42,099 nucleotides of DNA from Caldifarciminota bacterium (GTDB lineage Bacteria > Hydrothermota > Tepidihabitantia > SM23-42): the NCBI GenBank assembly GCA_014859085.1, contig JACUUY010000007.1, forward strand, positions 1 to 42,099, given 5' to 3'. Below the pieces are notes generated by a model, which saw nothing but the letters and a program-made list of their open reading frames with translations, was not told the DNA's origin and searched no databases. The stretch's first letter is position 1; the number at the start of each line of letters is the position of its first letter. Below, piece by piece: positions 16,901 to 24,171 of this stretch. The position numbers were made by a program, and so were the translations under genes.

Positions 16901-17741
16901 AGTCGTAGAGCGCCAAACCCTGGTCCGTGGCGAAGGCGATGCAGTTTGAAATTCTTGAACTGACCGATATCCCGCTGATCGTGCCCAGCCCCCCGGCTTC
17001 AACGAACGCGCCCCAGCGGTTGGTCGCCGGATTGTACAGATAGACCCGGCCGCCGCTGACCACGAAGAGCGAATCGTCCACGTTTGCGTAGTCATCGACC
17101 GGGAGCGCCGCGTGTTCGGCCCACGATCCGGTATTTCTTTCGTAGGCGACGAACCCGTCGTCGGCCAGGAACCAGATCCTCGATTTCGTGTTGATTATGT
17201 GGTAAAAGCCGTGCTTTGACGCTGCTTGCATTTCCTCGATGCGCGCGAATTCATGGTCGTACCGGCGGATGGACTGGTGGGCAGCGATCCAGAGATAGTT
17301 CTGATCATGAAGGATGTCCTGCGCCGGCATTCCGTCGACCGTTTCCCATGTCTCCGTAAACTTGTCAAATCTATGCAGGCCTGAATCACCGGCGACCCAT
17401 ACATATTGGTCGTCGAAGGCGAGGCCGTTGACCCGGCCGGGGATCTCGTACGCCCGCCAGTCTGCGAGCCGGATGTCGGCCGATGCCAGACCGCTCCCGG
17501 TTGCGGCCCAGAGAATACCCTGATCGATCCCCAGAACGTGGACCTCATTATCAGGCAGGCCGTGGGCGGTCGTGATACTCTTCCAGGTCGTCGCATTGCG
17601 GTCAAAGGTATAGATCCCGGACTCCGTCGTCACAAAAATGTATTCGGACGCGTAGCGCAGGTCCATGCCGTCGAGTATCACCGGATTGCGCGCGATCTGC
17701 TTCTGTGAGAAGCCGAAAAAGAAGAGTAAGAGCGGGATCAA
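13902..17741 (-). CDS. Regulator-type propeller fused to outer-membrane beta-barrel protein
   Basis: The track starts at 17789, inside the upstream gene. I place the start at TTG 17741, which overlaps the previous TGA as TTGA and gives a sensible signal peptide (MIPLLLFFFGFSQKQ); 1279 residues. Residues about 20-370 form a beta-propeller of two-component-regulator type (TTAHGLPDNEVHVLGIDQG, ILWAATGSGLA and WVAGDSGLHRFD). Residues about 400-770 are beta-rich, with SprA-like modules such as VFVDGALMARNDHYSIDYTSG and the partly matching IGYYIDHDRGIIALL. A DNDDDG acidic loop may bind Ca2+. The remainder has the alternating pattern of an outer-membrane barrel and ends in a terminal Phe (KITGSF), the usual BAM signal. 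It is the last gene of the DUF362/polyferredoxin operon. Function unknown; transport or surface anchoring is a guess. Confidence 0.7.
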   Translation of the reverse strand: MIPLLLFFFGFSQKQIARNPVILDGMDLRYASEYIFVTTESGIYTFDRNATTWKSITTAHGLPDNEVHVLGIDQGILWAATGSGLASADIRLADWRAYEIPGRVNGLAFDDQYVWVAGDSGLHRFDKFTETWETVDGMPAQDILHDQNYLWIAAHQSIRRYDHEFARIEEMQAASKHGFYHIINTKSRIWFLADDGFVAYERNTGSWAEHAALPVDDYANVDDSLFVVSGGRVYLYNPATNRWGAFVEAGGLGTISGISVSSRISNCIAFATDQGLALYDWTEKTRVIHNRASGMFNDTIIDAYEAANHILAIGHDAIQYYNKNTRIWQVEELEPVSALGTRILRYDEAGLHFGAMPDLDLKLQGRTYYSVSSVVTDSVYWRDYSTLNLRLLGQHASARTLAAYYDDTNKEDTLYGFGYRGLEPDFLYRANGGFIESEYYEFKLVPAFSTFGANARLRHRGQSVMLQAGQLKSSHQNDFFYGRSFEQENTVMDIDYAKNAFYKIPGIYLVDRNGSDTVFIDDRMAETNEIDTRIGFTVAGITGDFDPLVNGIGYYIDHDRGIIALLNPAGDDDIIVLWINGQEFVIQSDLVRDNLLVNIYALGPNIVPGSLELCILDTLGTAHSLGDFGIDNDDDGLVDPEFVNYRLGYLTFPDGRPFPDAVYEQQLHAYTMDYRFFTQSVFYSLSARPVMIGSEKVFVDGALMARNDHYSIDYTSGIVLFLSESVVSDFSEVEVQYISIEKTRTDPFYSVQPNLEIGERINIAPGYSAVAGENIFHLSGKYQSGPADNSIMLVPQIAVNDDKDHAQDHLLVANYRALTLNANYRGWSDGFEAFGLNERPYGRIEHSGAVSLGIEPLDHVRLKASLRRESLVDSLNEPNRTDHISGMIAYLNPAWPNGSLLIARNVLPDHENFRIQGNANYALQLSGNRIRLASSMRDDLFDFGGEDRKRVFDYTVTANAALRLPVSIDLYAHGIRRSREDDREKDENEVRLALNFDAVPGLSYTGNYQHKRETFFLAPSKDMSVRTYLLNNLNIAPGRWYAPLSVVNLSFGRGRNFDEYLDDLARDRTLPLLVLNPVEDNIATLTDLHSTYAKIFLLPFANLSLQLKRTVNNSGSGRFAAPVLRITYADEIRAEYELARVGLLAAVFSRTESRLYPVQTTTNTYLEWTKPWSAALRTKLSGNLRVARNDYATVQTGDSEASIRAETLMRFGRRSYVNVGLAARRQEKSTSGISNSLIPGCSVYLNMLAFLYLQIDYEANMLIRASTTHLMSAKITGSF

Positions 17742-19249
17742 TTGTCGGTGATGAATCCGGCGGGAAGATCTTCTTCTTTCTCCTCGCACGCGCGCCGCCG
17801 GATCTTTTCTTCAGTGATGTAAGGATCGTAGCGCATACGTTCCTCGCCGATGGAGAAGATCTCGATCGCGGCGCGGCCTTCGATCGGGCAGCGCGCTTCG
17901 CACAGACCACAACCCGTGCAGATCTGTTCGTCGATGAAAGGTCTGAGCAGCGTCGTGCCGCGGATCGTTTCGCTGAGCGAACTGATGGCGCCGTAGGGAC
18001 ACGCCTCGTCACAGATCAGACAAACGCGGTCCTGCTCCCAGGCAATGCACCGCGTACGGTCGATGACCGCCGTGCCCATCTTGGCGTAGGTCTTTTCCTC
18101 CGGATCCAGCTTCCGGATCGCGCCGGTCGGGCACACCTGGCCGCACATGCTGCAGTTCTTTTCGCAGCCGCCGATCCGGGCAGCGAGCCGCGGCGTCCAC
18201 AGGCCGCCAATGCCCGCTTCCAGGACACATGGCTGCAAGCCGTTGGTGGGGCAGACCTTCATGCACTTGCCGCAATGGATGCAGGCGTTGAGAAAATCAC
18301 GTTCGGGGATCGACCCTGGGGGCCGGATGAGCCGGTCCGAGAGTCTCTGGTGGAGCAGTGTCCGGGCAAGCGGGGCGCAGATGATGGACGTTCCCAGCGC
18401 GCCGATCAAGTGCCGGCGGCTCAGGTCCATGGTTGACGGAGACGGAGCGGGGGCGAGCCGGTACCGGAACACGGCCGGCGGGCATTCGTATACACACCGC
18501 AGGCAATCTATGCATTCTGCGGCGTCGATCCGCGCATGCTCGACGGAGATCGCGCCGGTCGGACAGATGTTCTCGCATACGCCGCACCCGGTGCAGCCGG
18601 CGCCGAAGGAAAACTTGAAGACCGCGAACTTCGAACACAATGCGAGCAGCCCGCCGAGCGGGCACAGATTGCGGCACCAGAACCGCTCGCTGAACAGACT
18701 GAGGCCGAGGATGGTCGCGAGTACCAGGAGCGCGAGCGCCGATTCCGTGTAGACCTGCGGTGATCCGAGATGGACAAAGCCGGCGAGGAAGGTGGCGACC
18801 GGATAGAAGATGAGGGTCAGGGAACGCTCGAGGATGACGAGCGGCTCGAAGAGATGGAGGAACGAGACGGACAGCACGGCCGCCGCGACGAGGAATATCA
18901 ATATGAAGTACTTGACGGGGCGCAGTCCGGATGCGTGCGTGCGCTTTCTCCTGACGAACGAATCCGCGATGTCGATGGTTGTGCCCAGGGGGCAGATGAA
19001 CCCGCAGAAGAAACGGCCAAAGACGAGCGTTGCCGCGATCACGAAAAGAGCCAGGAGAAAAGCGCTGGCGACCGCGCGCAGGGCAATACTGACGATGAGC
19101 AGGATGAGCGGGTCGAACCTGAAGAACAGATTCTGGAACGTGACCGGTAGCGGGTAGCGGGTCTCGATGAATGCCAGGACGAACAGGCCGAGAAAGAGCA
19201 GCTGGATCACCCAGCGGATGGTGCGTACTTTCGTGCCGCTCACCTTCAC
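17738..19249 (-). CDS. NapH/NapG-like membrane polyferredoxin fusion
   Basis: A 503-residue iron-sulfur protein. Residues 1-210 are a NapH/PsrB-type membrane part with about five helices and two CxxxCP motifs (FCGFICPLG, WCRNLCPLG). A ferredoxin pair follows (CTGCGVCENICP, CIDCLRCVYECPP). At 277-286 a twin-arginine-like SRRHLIGALG plus a hydrophobic stretch restarts a NapG/MauM-like module with further clusters (CIHCGKCMKVCP, CSMCGQVCP, CLICDEACP, CTGCGLCEARCP), making up to six [4Fe-4S] sites. NapH and NapG are normally separate proteins, so this looks like a fusion. Expected role: electron transfer from quinol toward the periplasm. It starts at GTG 19249, 26 nt after the DUF362 stop. No nap reductase gene is nearby, so the electron acceptor is unknown. 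Confidence 0.82.
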   Translation of the reverse strand: MKVSGTKVRTIRWVIQLLFLGLFVLAFIETRYPLPVTFQNLFFRFDPLILLIVSIALRAVASAFLLALFVIAATLVFGRFFCGFICPLGTTIDIADSFVRRKRTHASGLRPVKYFILIFLVAAAVLSVSFLHLFEPLVILERSLTLIFYPVATFLAGFVHLGSPQVYTESALALLVLATILGLSLFSERFWCRNLCPLGGLLALCSKFAVFKFSFGAGCTGCGVCENICPTGAISVEHARIDAAECIDCLRCVYECPPAVFRYRLAPAPSPSTMDLSRRHLIGALGTSIICAPLARTLLHQRLSDRLIRPPGSIPERDFLNACIHCGKCMKVCPTNGLQPCVLEAGIGGLWTPRLAARIGGCEKNCSMCGQVCPTGAIRKLDPEEKTYAKMGTAVIDRTRCIAWEQDRVCLICDEACPYGAISSLSETIRGTTLLRPFIDEQICTGCGLCEARCPIEGRAAIEIFSIGEERMRYDPYITEEKIRRRACEEKEEDLPAGFITDN

Positions 19250-19275
19250 GCGTCCGCGGTTGTCAGGTACCCGGC

Positions 19276-20199
19276 TCAGACCTTACTTTCCCTGATCTGC
19301 ATCTTCGCGGGATCGATCTCGCCCAGGCCGAGTCCGGCCGCGGCCCGGATATGCTTAACCTGGTTCCCGGTCCAGGCCTTGCCGTACCACGGGGCGAGCC
19401 CCACCGTGTAGGAATCGACGGCCACCGGATCGGTTCCCGCGACGACCTTGTCGAGGATCAGTGTTTTGCCCGGTCCGCCCGGTCCGCCCGTGGTCAGGGC
19501 GCGCGTCGCGTCGATCAGGGTCAGCCCGGGTTTGATCACGGTCCCCAGTTCGGCGATCGCCTGATCCAGCGCCACGCGGTGGAGATAGCCGCGGTCCCAG
19601 ATCAATCCCATGAGAGCCTTGAGGCCAAGGCTCACGCCGGTCGCCGAGTGCGACTTCGCGACGGGCATGTTGACCAAGAGGTCGGCGTCCTGGATCGCCT
19701 TGGCGATCTTGATCTTGCTCAATTCCGTGTCCGTGCCGCGCGGGACGTCGATCTCGGCGTACTGGCGTTCCTGCTGCAGGGTTACGAGCGAGACCTTCCG
19801 GTCAATGATCGCCTCTTTGATACCACTCCGCTCGACGCAGAGTTCGGCCTGGTGGATCGTGTGATCCATGACGATGACCCTCGAGGCGCCGGCCTCCAGG
19901 CACAGCTCGACCATCTGTTTCACGACCAGGGGATTCGTGGTCGTGCCGCAGTCGTTGTTCGAAGAGAACGAAAGATTGGGCTTGATGCAGATGACGCCGC
20001 CCGGTTTGATGAACTTATCGATGCCGCCGACGAGGTCGACCGCGGCCCGGACGAGTTTCGAATTGTCGCCCCCGGCAACGCCGATGAGCGGACCCGAACC
20101 CGCGGGCCGGTCGGCGCGCATCAACGACTTGGGCAGCAGCGCGGCGAGCGCGGCACCGGCGCCTATCTTGACGAACTCGCGGCGTGTTATCTTTTCCAT
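19276..20199 (-). CDS. Tat-signal DUF362 protein (second copy)
   Basis: The track starts 16 codons too early. ATG 20199 lies 1 nt after the upstream TAG and begins a classic Tat signal (MEKITRREFVKIGAGAALAA), giving 307 residues. The mature part matches DUF362: VICIKPNLSFSSNN near the start, GASRVIVMDHT, LLVNMPVAKSHSATGVSLGL and GTDPVAVDSY near the end, then a GLG-x5 tail. Members are often linked to iron-sulfur or corrinoid metabolism, but the biochemical role is not established. Here the Tat signal implies a folded, possibly cofactor-loaded periplasmic protein. It is followed by the polyferredoxin gene, which may be its redox partner. Confidence 0.83.
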   Translation of the reverse strand: MEKITRREFVKIGAGAALAALLPKSLMRADRPAGSGPLIGVAGGDNSKLVRAAVDLVGGIDKFIKPGGVICIKPNLSFSSNNDCGTTTNPLVVKQMVELCLEAGASRVIVMDHTIHQAELCVERSGIKEAIIDRKVSLVTLQQERQYAEIDVPRGTDTELSKIKIAKAIQDADLLVNMPVAKSHSATGVSLGLKALMGLIWDRGYLHRVALDQAIAELGTVIKPGLTLIDATRALTTGGPGGPGKTLILDKVVAGTDPVAVDSYTVGLAPWYGKAWTGNQVKHIRAAAGLGLGEIDPAKMQIRESKV

Positions 20200-20200
20200 G

Positions 20201-20764
20201 CTACTGTTCCGGATCCGCGGTCGTTCGTTGTATGGCCTCGGAGACATTCAATGCGAATAATTTTGCGATATTCTGCGCTTCGGTCGTTGCGTCGTTGATC
20301 GTGATGTCAACGTAGAACCGGCCGTGCCAGAATTCGATGAGATAGTATCCCACGAGGATTTCACAGCGCGCTTCGATCCCGGCATGGCCGGTCTCGGTCC
20401 ACGGTATCTCGCTGCCGGTTTCGAGGCGGCTGTCATGGTAGACCGCGCAGGCATTGATCGTGTCGCCCATGTCAAATGCCCTCACATCGACCGTCCTCGG
20501 CGTGCCCTGAACCTCACCGCCAAACTCCTGGAACGCGCACTTGACAAAGCCATGGTCAACGAAGACCACGCCCTCGCCATCGATCAGATCCCAGAGCTGC
20601 GTTTCGTTCTCGGCGATCTCCATATCGCCGGTCCTCGACCAGCCGCTGATCTCATTGTCAACCGGGATCAGGTCAACGACATCGACGAGTCCCGGTCCTG
20701 TTCCGCTCTCGGTGCAGCAGAGAAAGATACATGCCAGGAAAAGAAATATGATCGGTTTCCTCAT
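20201..20764 (-). CDS. DUF6599-like lipoprotein
   Basis: A 187-residue exported protein. The signal peptide MRKPIIFLFLACIFLCC ends in a lipobox-like LCC. The segment LWDLIDGEGVVFVDHGF, followed by a beta-rich pattern with QEFGGEVQGTPRTVDVRAFD, resembles DUF6599 proteins, from memory only. A second hydrophobic beta segment (YYLIEFWHGRFYVDITIND) is near the C-terminus. It starts 8 nt after the stop of the upstream DUF362 gene and ends 1 nt before the next one, firmly inside the operon. It probably sits in the periplasm or on the outer membrane. No catalytic motif is recognised. Confidence 0.65.
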   Translation of the reverse strand: MRKPIIFLFLACIFLCCTESGTGPGLVDVVDLIPVDNEISGWSRTGDMEIAENETQLWDLIDGEGVVFVDHGFVKCAFQEFGGEVQGTPRTVDVRAFDMGDTINACAVYHDSRLETGSEIPWTETGHAGIEARCEILVGYYLIEFWHGRFYVDITINDATTEAQNIAKLFALNVSEAIQRTTADPEQ

Positions 20765-20772
20765 TATGCCTC

Positions 20773-22089
20773 CTAACGTAGAATCGTGATTTTCTTCATT
20801 GTGCTGCGGCCGTTGTTCATGATCCGGATGAAATAACTGCCGGCGGTCAATTCTTTCTTTATCATATACTCGATTCGGTGGGTTCCGGCCGCCAAGGTTC
20901 CGTTGAAAATGATGTCCTGCGTGCGGCCGGCAGCATCGATCAGGTCAATGCGGATCGTTGACAATGCAGCCGGGGAATAAATTATGGCCGTTCTGGTGCG
21001 GAACGGATTCGGCGTGACCTGTGCCGGACCGCCCGGCGAATCCGCTTCATTGAAGCCGCCGATCCCGGAAGGGTTACTGATCTCAATGAGGTTGACGTCG
21101 GTCGTGCCGAGGTTGTAGGGAGCGGCCGCGGCGGTCAGGATGTGCGGCGCCGAGATCGTTGCATACCCCAGCCTGACGCGCTCTTCGTTTATCAGCACCT
21201 GGCCCTGCCAGTCGCAGGCGACCGTGTCGAGACTCATCAGGAGCTTGTTGGTGATACAGTTGGGCGGCCCGCTCGGCCCCCAATTGACCTTGGCAAAGAG
21301 CCCGTCGACGATGAATATCTTCTGGATGTTATTGGGCGTGACCACGTCGCGTATCTGCTGATTGACGGCCGGGATGTGCGGGTTGCACGTGTAGTTGGTG
21401 CTGTGCAGGGATCCTGGATTGTGCACTGAGCCGTAGTGGTTCTTCATGGTCAGCGTCACCTGCGCGCCGTTGTGGTCTTTCATGACCGCGGTATTGACGA
21501 GAAAATCCGCCATCTGCGTCAATATCCGGCTCGGATAGCTGGTCACGCCGTAGACGTTGAAGGGCAGGGTGTAATCATACCCAACACCGGAATGGTTCGT
21601 ACCGAAACAGCGTGCCGTATCCGGGTTGCTGCCGTCGTAGATCGTATAGCCGGCCTCGACGAGTTCCAGGTCGGTGCGGTCCCAGACGATTACGTTATTT
21701 TTCGGGAAGTGCACGCTGCCGAACTGCATCTGTCCAAGGCCGTTGATGATGCAGTCCACGAACTCTGGATGGGCCGGTAGATATTCATTTATGGCGTTTA
21801 TCTTGATCCCGATGATACTGTTCTCGATGATGCCCGGAAAGACCGATTTCCATGCCTCGCCCACGTCATTGATCCCGGTCAGCTGTTTTATCGAAGCGTC
21901 CATCATGATTTGAACGACCGGTTCGTTGATCGAGCTGCCGCTCGTCGCGTTCTCATCAAAGCACTGTACTACATCGCTGGCGCGCCCGAGGCTCCGTGTT
22001 TGCGCGCCGAACAGGTCCGGCTTGAGCATCAGACCGAGGGCGCCGGCGCCGCAACATCTTATAAAATCGCGCCTCGATATTCCTTTCAT
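20773..22089 (-). CDS. Tat-signal DUF362 protein with T9SS-type C-terminal tail
   Basis: The track starts at 22161, but the upstream residues are not signal-like, and a consensus promoter overlaps them. ATG 22089 gives a Tat signal (MKGISRRDFIRCCGAGALGL); 438 residues. Residues about 60-330 are DUF362-like (IGIKINAINEYLP, FLVNTAVMKDHNGAQVTLTM, LMSLDTVACDWQG). The last 80 or so residues are a Por/T9SS type A sorting-like domain (TPNPFRTRTAIIYS, LIDAAGR, GTLAAGTHRIEYMI, LTAGSYFIRIMNNG, KKITILR). Combining Tat export with such a tail is unusual, and suggests export across both membranes after cytoplasmic folding. It is the first gene of the five-gene operon. The substrate or cofactor is unknown. 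Confidence 0.8.
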   Translation of the reverse strand: MKGISRRDFIRCCGAGALGLMLKPDLFGAQTRSLGRASDVVQCFDENATSGSSINEPVVQIMMDASIKQLTGINDVGEAWKSVFPGIIENSIIGIKINAINEYLPAHPEFVDCIINGLGQMQFGSVHFPKNNVIVWDRTDLELVEAGYTIYDGSNPDTARCFGTNHSGVGYDYTLPFNVYGVTSYPSRILTQMADFLVNTAVMKDHNGAQVTLTMKNHYGSVHNPGSLHSTNYTCNPHIPAVNQQIRDVVTPNNIQKIFIVDGLFAKVNWGPSGPPNCITNKLLMSLDTVACDWQGQVLINEERVRLGYATISAPHILTAAAAPYNLGTTDVNLIEISNPSGIGGFNEADSPGGPAQVTPNPFRTRTAIIYSPAALSTIRIDLIDAAGRTQDIIFNGTLAAGTHRIEYMIKKELTAGSYFIRIMNNGRSTMKKITILR

Positions 22090-22108
22090 CGAAACCCCAT
22101 CAGACCCA

Positions 22109-22136
22109 ATTCTACCCGGAAACCCTTCTGTGTCAA
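22109..22136 (-). promoter_or_regulatory. Promoter of the DUF362/polyferredoxin operon
   Basis: Minus strand TTGACA (22136-22131), 16-bp spacer, TAGAAT (22114-22109). The predicted start near 22102 leaves a leader of about 13 nt before the ATG at 22089, with only a weak TGGGG ribosome site. It lies back to back with the plus-strand promoter at 22175-22203, 38 bp between the two -35 boxes, so the two genes could share a regulator. Confidence 0.7.
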
Positions 22137-22174
22137 TGAACAAGGACACAAGGGGCGGCATTGCCGGCTTTGGC

Positions 22175-22203
22175 TTGACACCACAGAGTTGAAGTAGTAT
22201 AAT
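22175..22203 (+). promoter_or_regulatory. Consensus promoter of the DUF3887-like gene
   Basis: TTGACA (22175-22180), 17-bp spacer, TATAAT (22198-22203), both perfect. An AAGGAGGT ribosome site (22212-22219) and ATG 22223 follow, so this is a conventional leadered gene. Confidence 0.85.
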
Positions 22204-22222
22204 CGACCATCAAGGAGGTACG

Positions 22223-22591
22223 ATGAGATTACTCACTGCAATGATCGCGGTGCTGGTCGTTTCGTTTGTTTCGATCTCGTGCGCAGCGCGTGACGTTACC
22301 GGACCGGGCAGGGAGTTCGTCGAGATGCTCGTCCGGGGCGATTATGCGGCGGCGGTGGCGAAATTCGACGCGACCATGAAGGGCGTGATGCCGGAAGCGG
22401 AACTATCCATAGCCTGGCTTTCCCTGCTCCAGCAGGCCGGACCCTTCCAGCAGATCGCCGGCGTCAGCCAGACAAAAGAACAGGGGCATGACGTCGCATA
22501 CGTAAGATGCGACTTTGAAAAGACCGCGGTCAATGTGAAGGTCGTCTACAATGCCAATATGGAGGTGGCCGGGCTCTGGTTCGTGCCGTAG
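22223..22591 (+). CDS. DUF3887-like small lipoprotein
   Basis: A 122-residue exported protein with signal MRLLTAMIAVLVVSFVSISC and a Cys at 20 (ISC, an acceptable lipobox). The body has the DUF3887 pattern: FVEMLVRGDYAAAVAKFDAT, an ELSIAWLSLLQQAGPFQQIAG middle read in two parts, then a beta pair (AYVRCDFEKTAVNVKVVYN) and AGLWFVP at the end. Such domains follow an NTF2-like fold and usually sit before hydrolases, but this one stands alone. It has its own strong promoter and ribosome site. A CTCCG/CGGAG stem (22602-22619) follows the stop, without a T-run. Function unknown. Confidence 0.78.
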   Translation: MRLLTAMIAVLVVSFVSISCAARDVTGPGREFVEMLVRGDYAAAVAKFDATMKGVMPEAELSIAWLSLLQQAGPFQQIAGVSQTKEQGHDVAYVRCDFEKTAVNVKVVYNANMEVAGLWFVP

Positions 22592-22674
22592 CGGCGGCGC
22601 GCTCCGCATGATAACGGAGATGGAAAGATAGATTTCGGAGATAGCGTACAGTGTGGCGCGACGTGATATCGTTC

Positions 22675-22702
22675 TTGACGAATGGGGAAAAATCATTATA
22701 AT
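22675..22702 (+). promoter_or_regulatory. Promoter of the guaB operon, leaderless type
   Basis: TTGACG (22675-22680), 16-bp spacer, TATAAT (22697-22702). Only five bases separate the -10 box from ATG 22708. The TTG start proposed by the track (22702) lies inside the -10 box and could not be transcribed. A leaderless mRNA is predicted. Confidence 0.78.
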
Positions 22703-22707
22703 TGACA

Positions 22708-24171
22708 ATGGTAAGCGTCAATATCAAAGAAGGTCTCACATTTGATGATGTACTGCTCGTACCCCAGTATTCGGAAGTCCTGCCCAACGAATGCAGCGTC
22801 GCCACTAAATTCTCCCGGAATATCAATCTGAACGTGCCCATTGTCAGCGCGGCAATGGACACGGTCACCGGATCGGCAATGGCCATAGCCCTTGCCCAGG
22901 AGGGCGGGATCGGCGTCATCCACAAGAACATGACGATCGAGGCGCAGCAGTCCGAGGTGAAGAAGGTGAAGCGCGCCGAAAGCGGCATGATCATGGACCC
23001 GATAACGGTCGGCGAGGAGGCATCCATTCGTCTGGTCAATGAACTGATGGATAAATACTCGATATCCGGCGTCGTCGTCGTGGACAAGAACAACCGGATC
23101 AAGGGCATCCTGACCAACCGCGACATCATCTTCGAGGACGATCTCGAGCGCCAGGTCAAAGAAGTGATGACTCATGAAAAATTGATCACCGCGCCCGAAG
23201 GCACGAGCCTCGAGAAAGCGCAGATGATACTGAAGAAACACCGCATTGAGAAGTTGCCCATCATTGATAAATCCGGGAAACTCAAGGGATTGATCACGAT
23301 CAAGGACATAGTGAAGAAGATGGAGCACCCGAATGCCACGGTCGACAAAATGGGCCGGCTGCGGTGCGCCGCGGCGATCGGCACGGACCGCCGCACCGAA
23401 GAACGCGCCGCGGCCTTGGTCGAGGCCGGGGTCGATGCGATCGTCATCGACACCGCGCACGCCCATTCCCGCAGGGTCATCGAACTTGCCCGGCGGCTCA
23501 GGAAGAAACTCGGTAAGGTGCAGCTCGTGGTCGGCAATATCGGGACCGCGGAAGCGGCACGGGAACTCGTCAATCTGAATGTCGACGCGATCAAGGTCGG
23601 CATCGGGCCGGGTTCGATATGCACGACCCGGGTCGTGGCCGGCATCGGCGTTCCCCAGATCACCGCTATCCTCGATTGTGCCCGGGTTGCGGCGAAACAG
23701 AGGATACCGGTCATCGCCGACGGCGGCATCCGCTATTCGGGCGATATCGTCAAAGCCCTGGCGTCCGGGGCATCGAGCGTGATGACCGGCAATCTCTTTG
23801 CCGGCACTGAGGAGAGTCCGGGCGAGACGATCCTGCTCGAAGGCCGGCGCTACAAAGAGTACCGGGCAATGGGTTCGCTGGGCGCGATGTCGCGCGGTTC
23901 GGCCGACCGTTATTTTCAGGAAGGCGCGAAGAAGTTCGTGCCCGAGGGCGTCGAGGGAAGAGTGCCGTACCGGGGTCTGGTCCGGGAAGTGATATTCCAG
24001 CTCGTGGGCGGCGTCAAGCAGGGCTTAGGTTATTGCGGAGCAAAGAACATAAAAGAGCTGCGGGCGAGAGCGAAGTTCGTCCGGATCAGCGTTGCCGGGC
24101 TGAGGGAGAGCCATCCGCACGACATCACGATAACCAAAGAGTCGCCCAACTATGAAATCAAACTCATGTAG
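22708..24171 (+). CDS. guaB: Inosine-5'-monophosphate dehydrogenase
   Basis: A 487-residue cytosolic enzyme that oxidises IMP to XMP with NAD+, the committed step of GMP synthesis. The start ATG 22708 (MVSVNIKEGLTFDDVLLVPQ) is fixed by the -10 box. Residues about 90-205 contain two CBS motifs (MIMDPITVGEEASI, VMTHEKLITAPEGTSLEK) that usually bind regulatory purines. The catalytic loop GIGPGSICTTR carries Cys305, the same number as the E. coli enzyme. Further matches are VIDTAHAHS, ADGGIRYSGDIVKALASGA, and the flap region YFQEGAKKFVPEGVEG. It is complete and full length. It overlaps the methyltransferase gene by 20 nt, so they share a transcript. Confidence 0.97.
   Translation: MVSVNIKEGLTFDDVLLVPQYSEVLPNECSVATKFSRNINLNVPIVSAAMDTVTGSAMAIALAQEGGIGVIHKNMTIEAQQSEVKKVKRAESGMIMDPITVGEEASIRLVNELMDKYSISGVVVVDKNNRIKGILTNRDIIFEDDLERQVKEVMTHEKLITAPEGTSLEKAQMILKKHRIEKLPIIDKSGKLKGLITIKDIVKKMEHPNATVDKMGRLRCAAAIGTDRRTEERAAALVEAGVDAIVIDTAHAHSRRVIELARRLRKKLGKVQLVVGNIGTAEAARELVNLNVDAIKVGIGPGSICTTRVVAGIGVPQITAILDCARVAAKQRIPVIADGGIRYSGDIVKALASGASSVMTGNLFAGTEESPGETILLEGRRYKEYRAMGSLGAMSRGSADRYFQEGAKKFVPEGVEGRVPYRGLVREVIFQLVGGVKQGLGYCGAKNIKELRARAKFVRISVAGLRESHPHDITITKESPNYEIKLM

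Noticed and set aside
19171-20298. 375-aa plus-strand ORF over the DUF362 gene
   Set aside because: Shadow of the DUF362 and polyferredoxin genes; no motifs.
22592-22674. Riboswitch before guaB
   Set aside because: The promoter lies after this region and predicts a leaderless guaB mRNA, so it would not be in the transcript; only a weak CTCCG/CGGAG stem is present.
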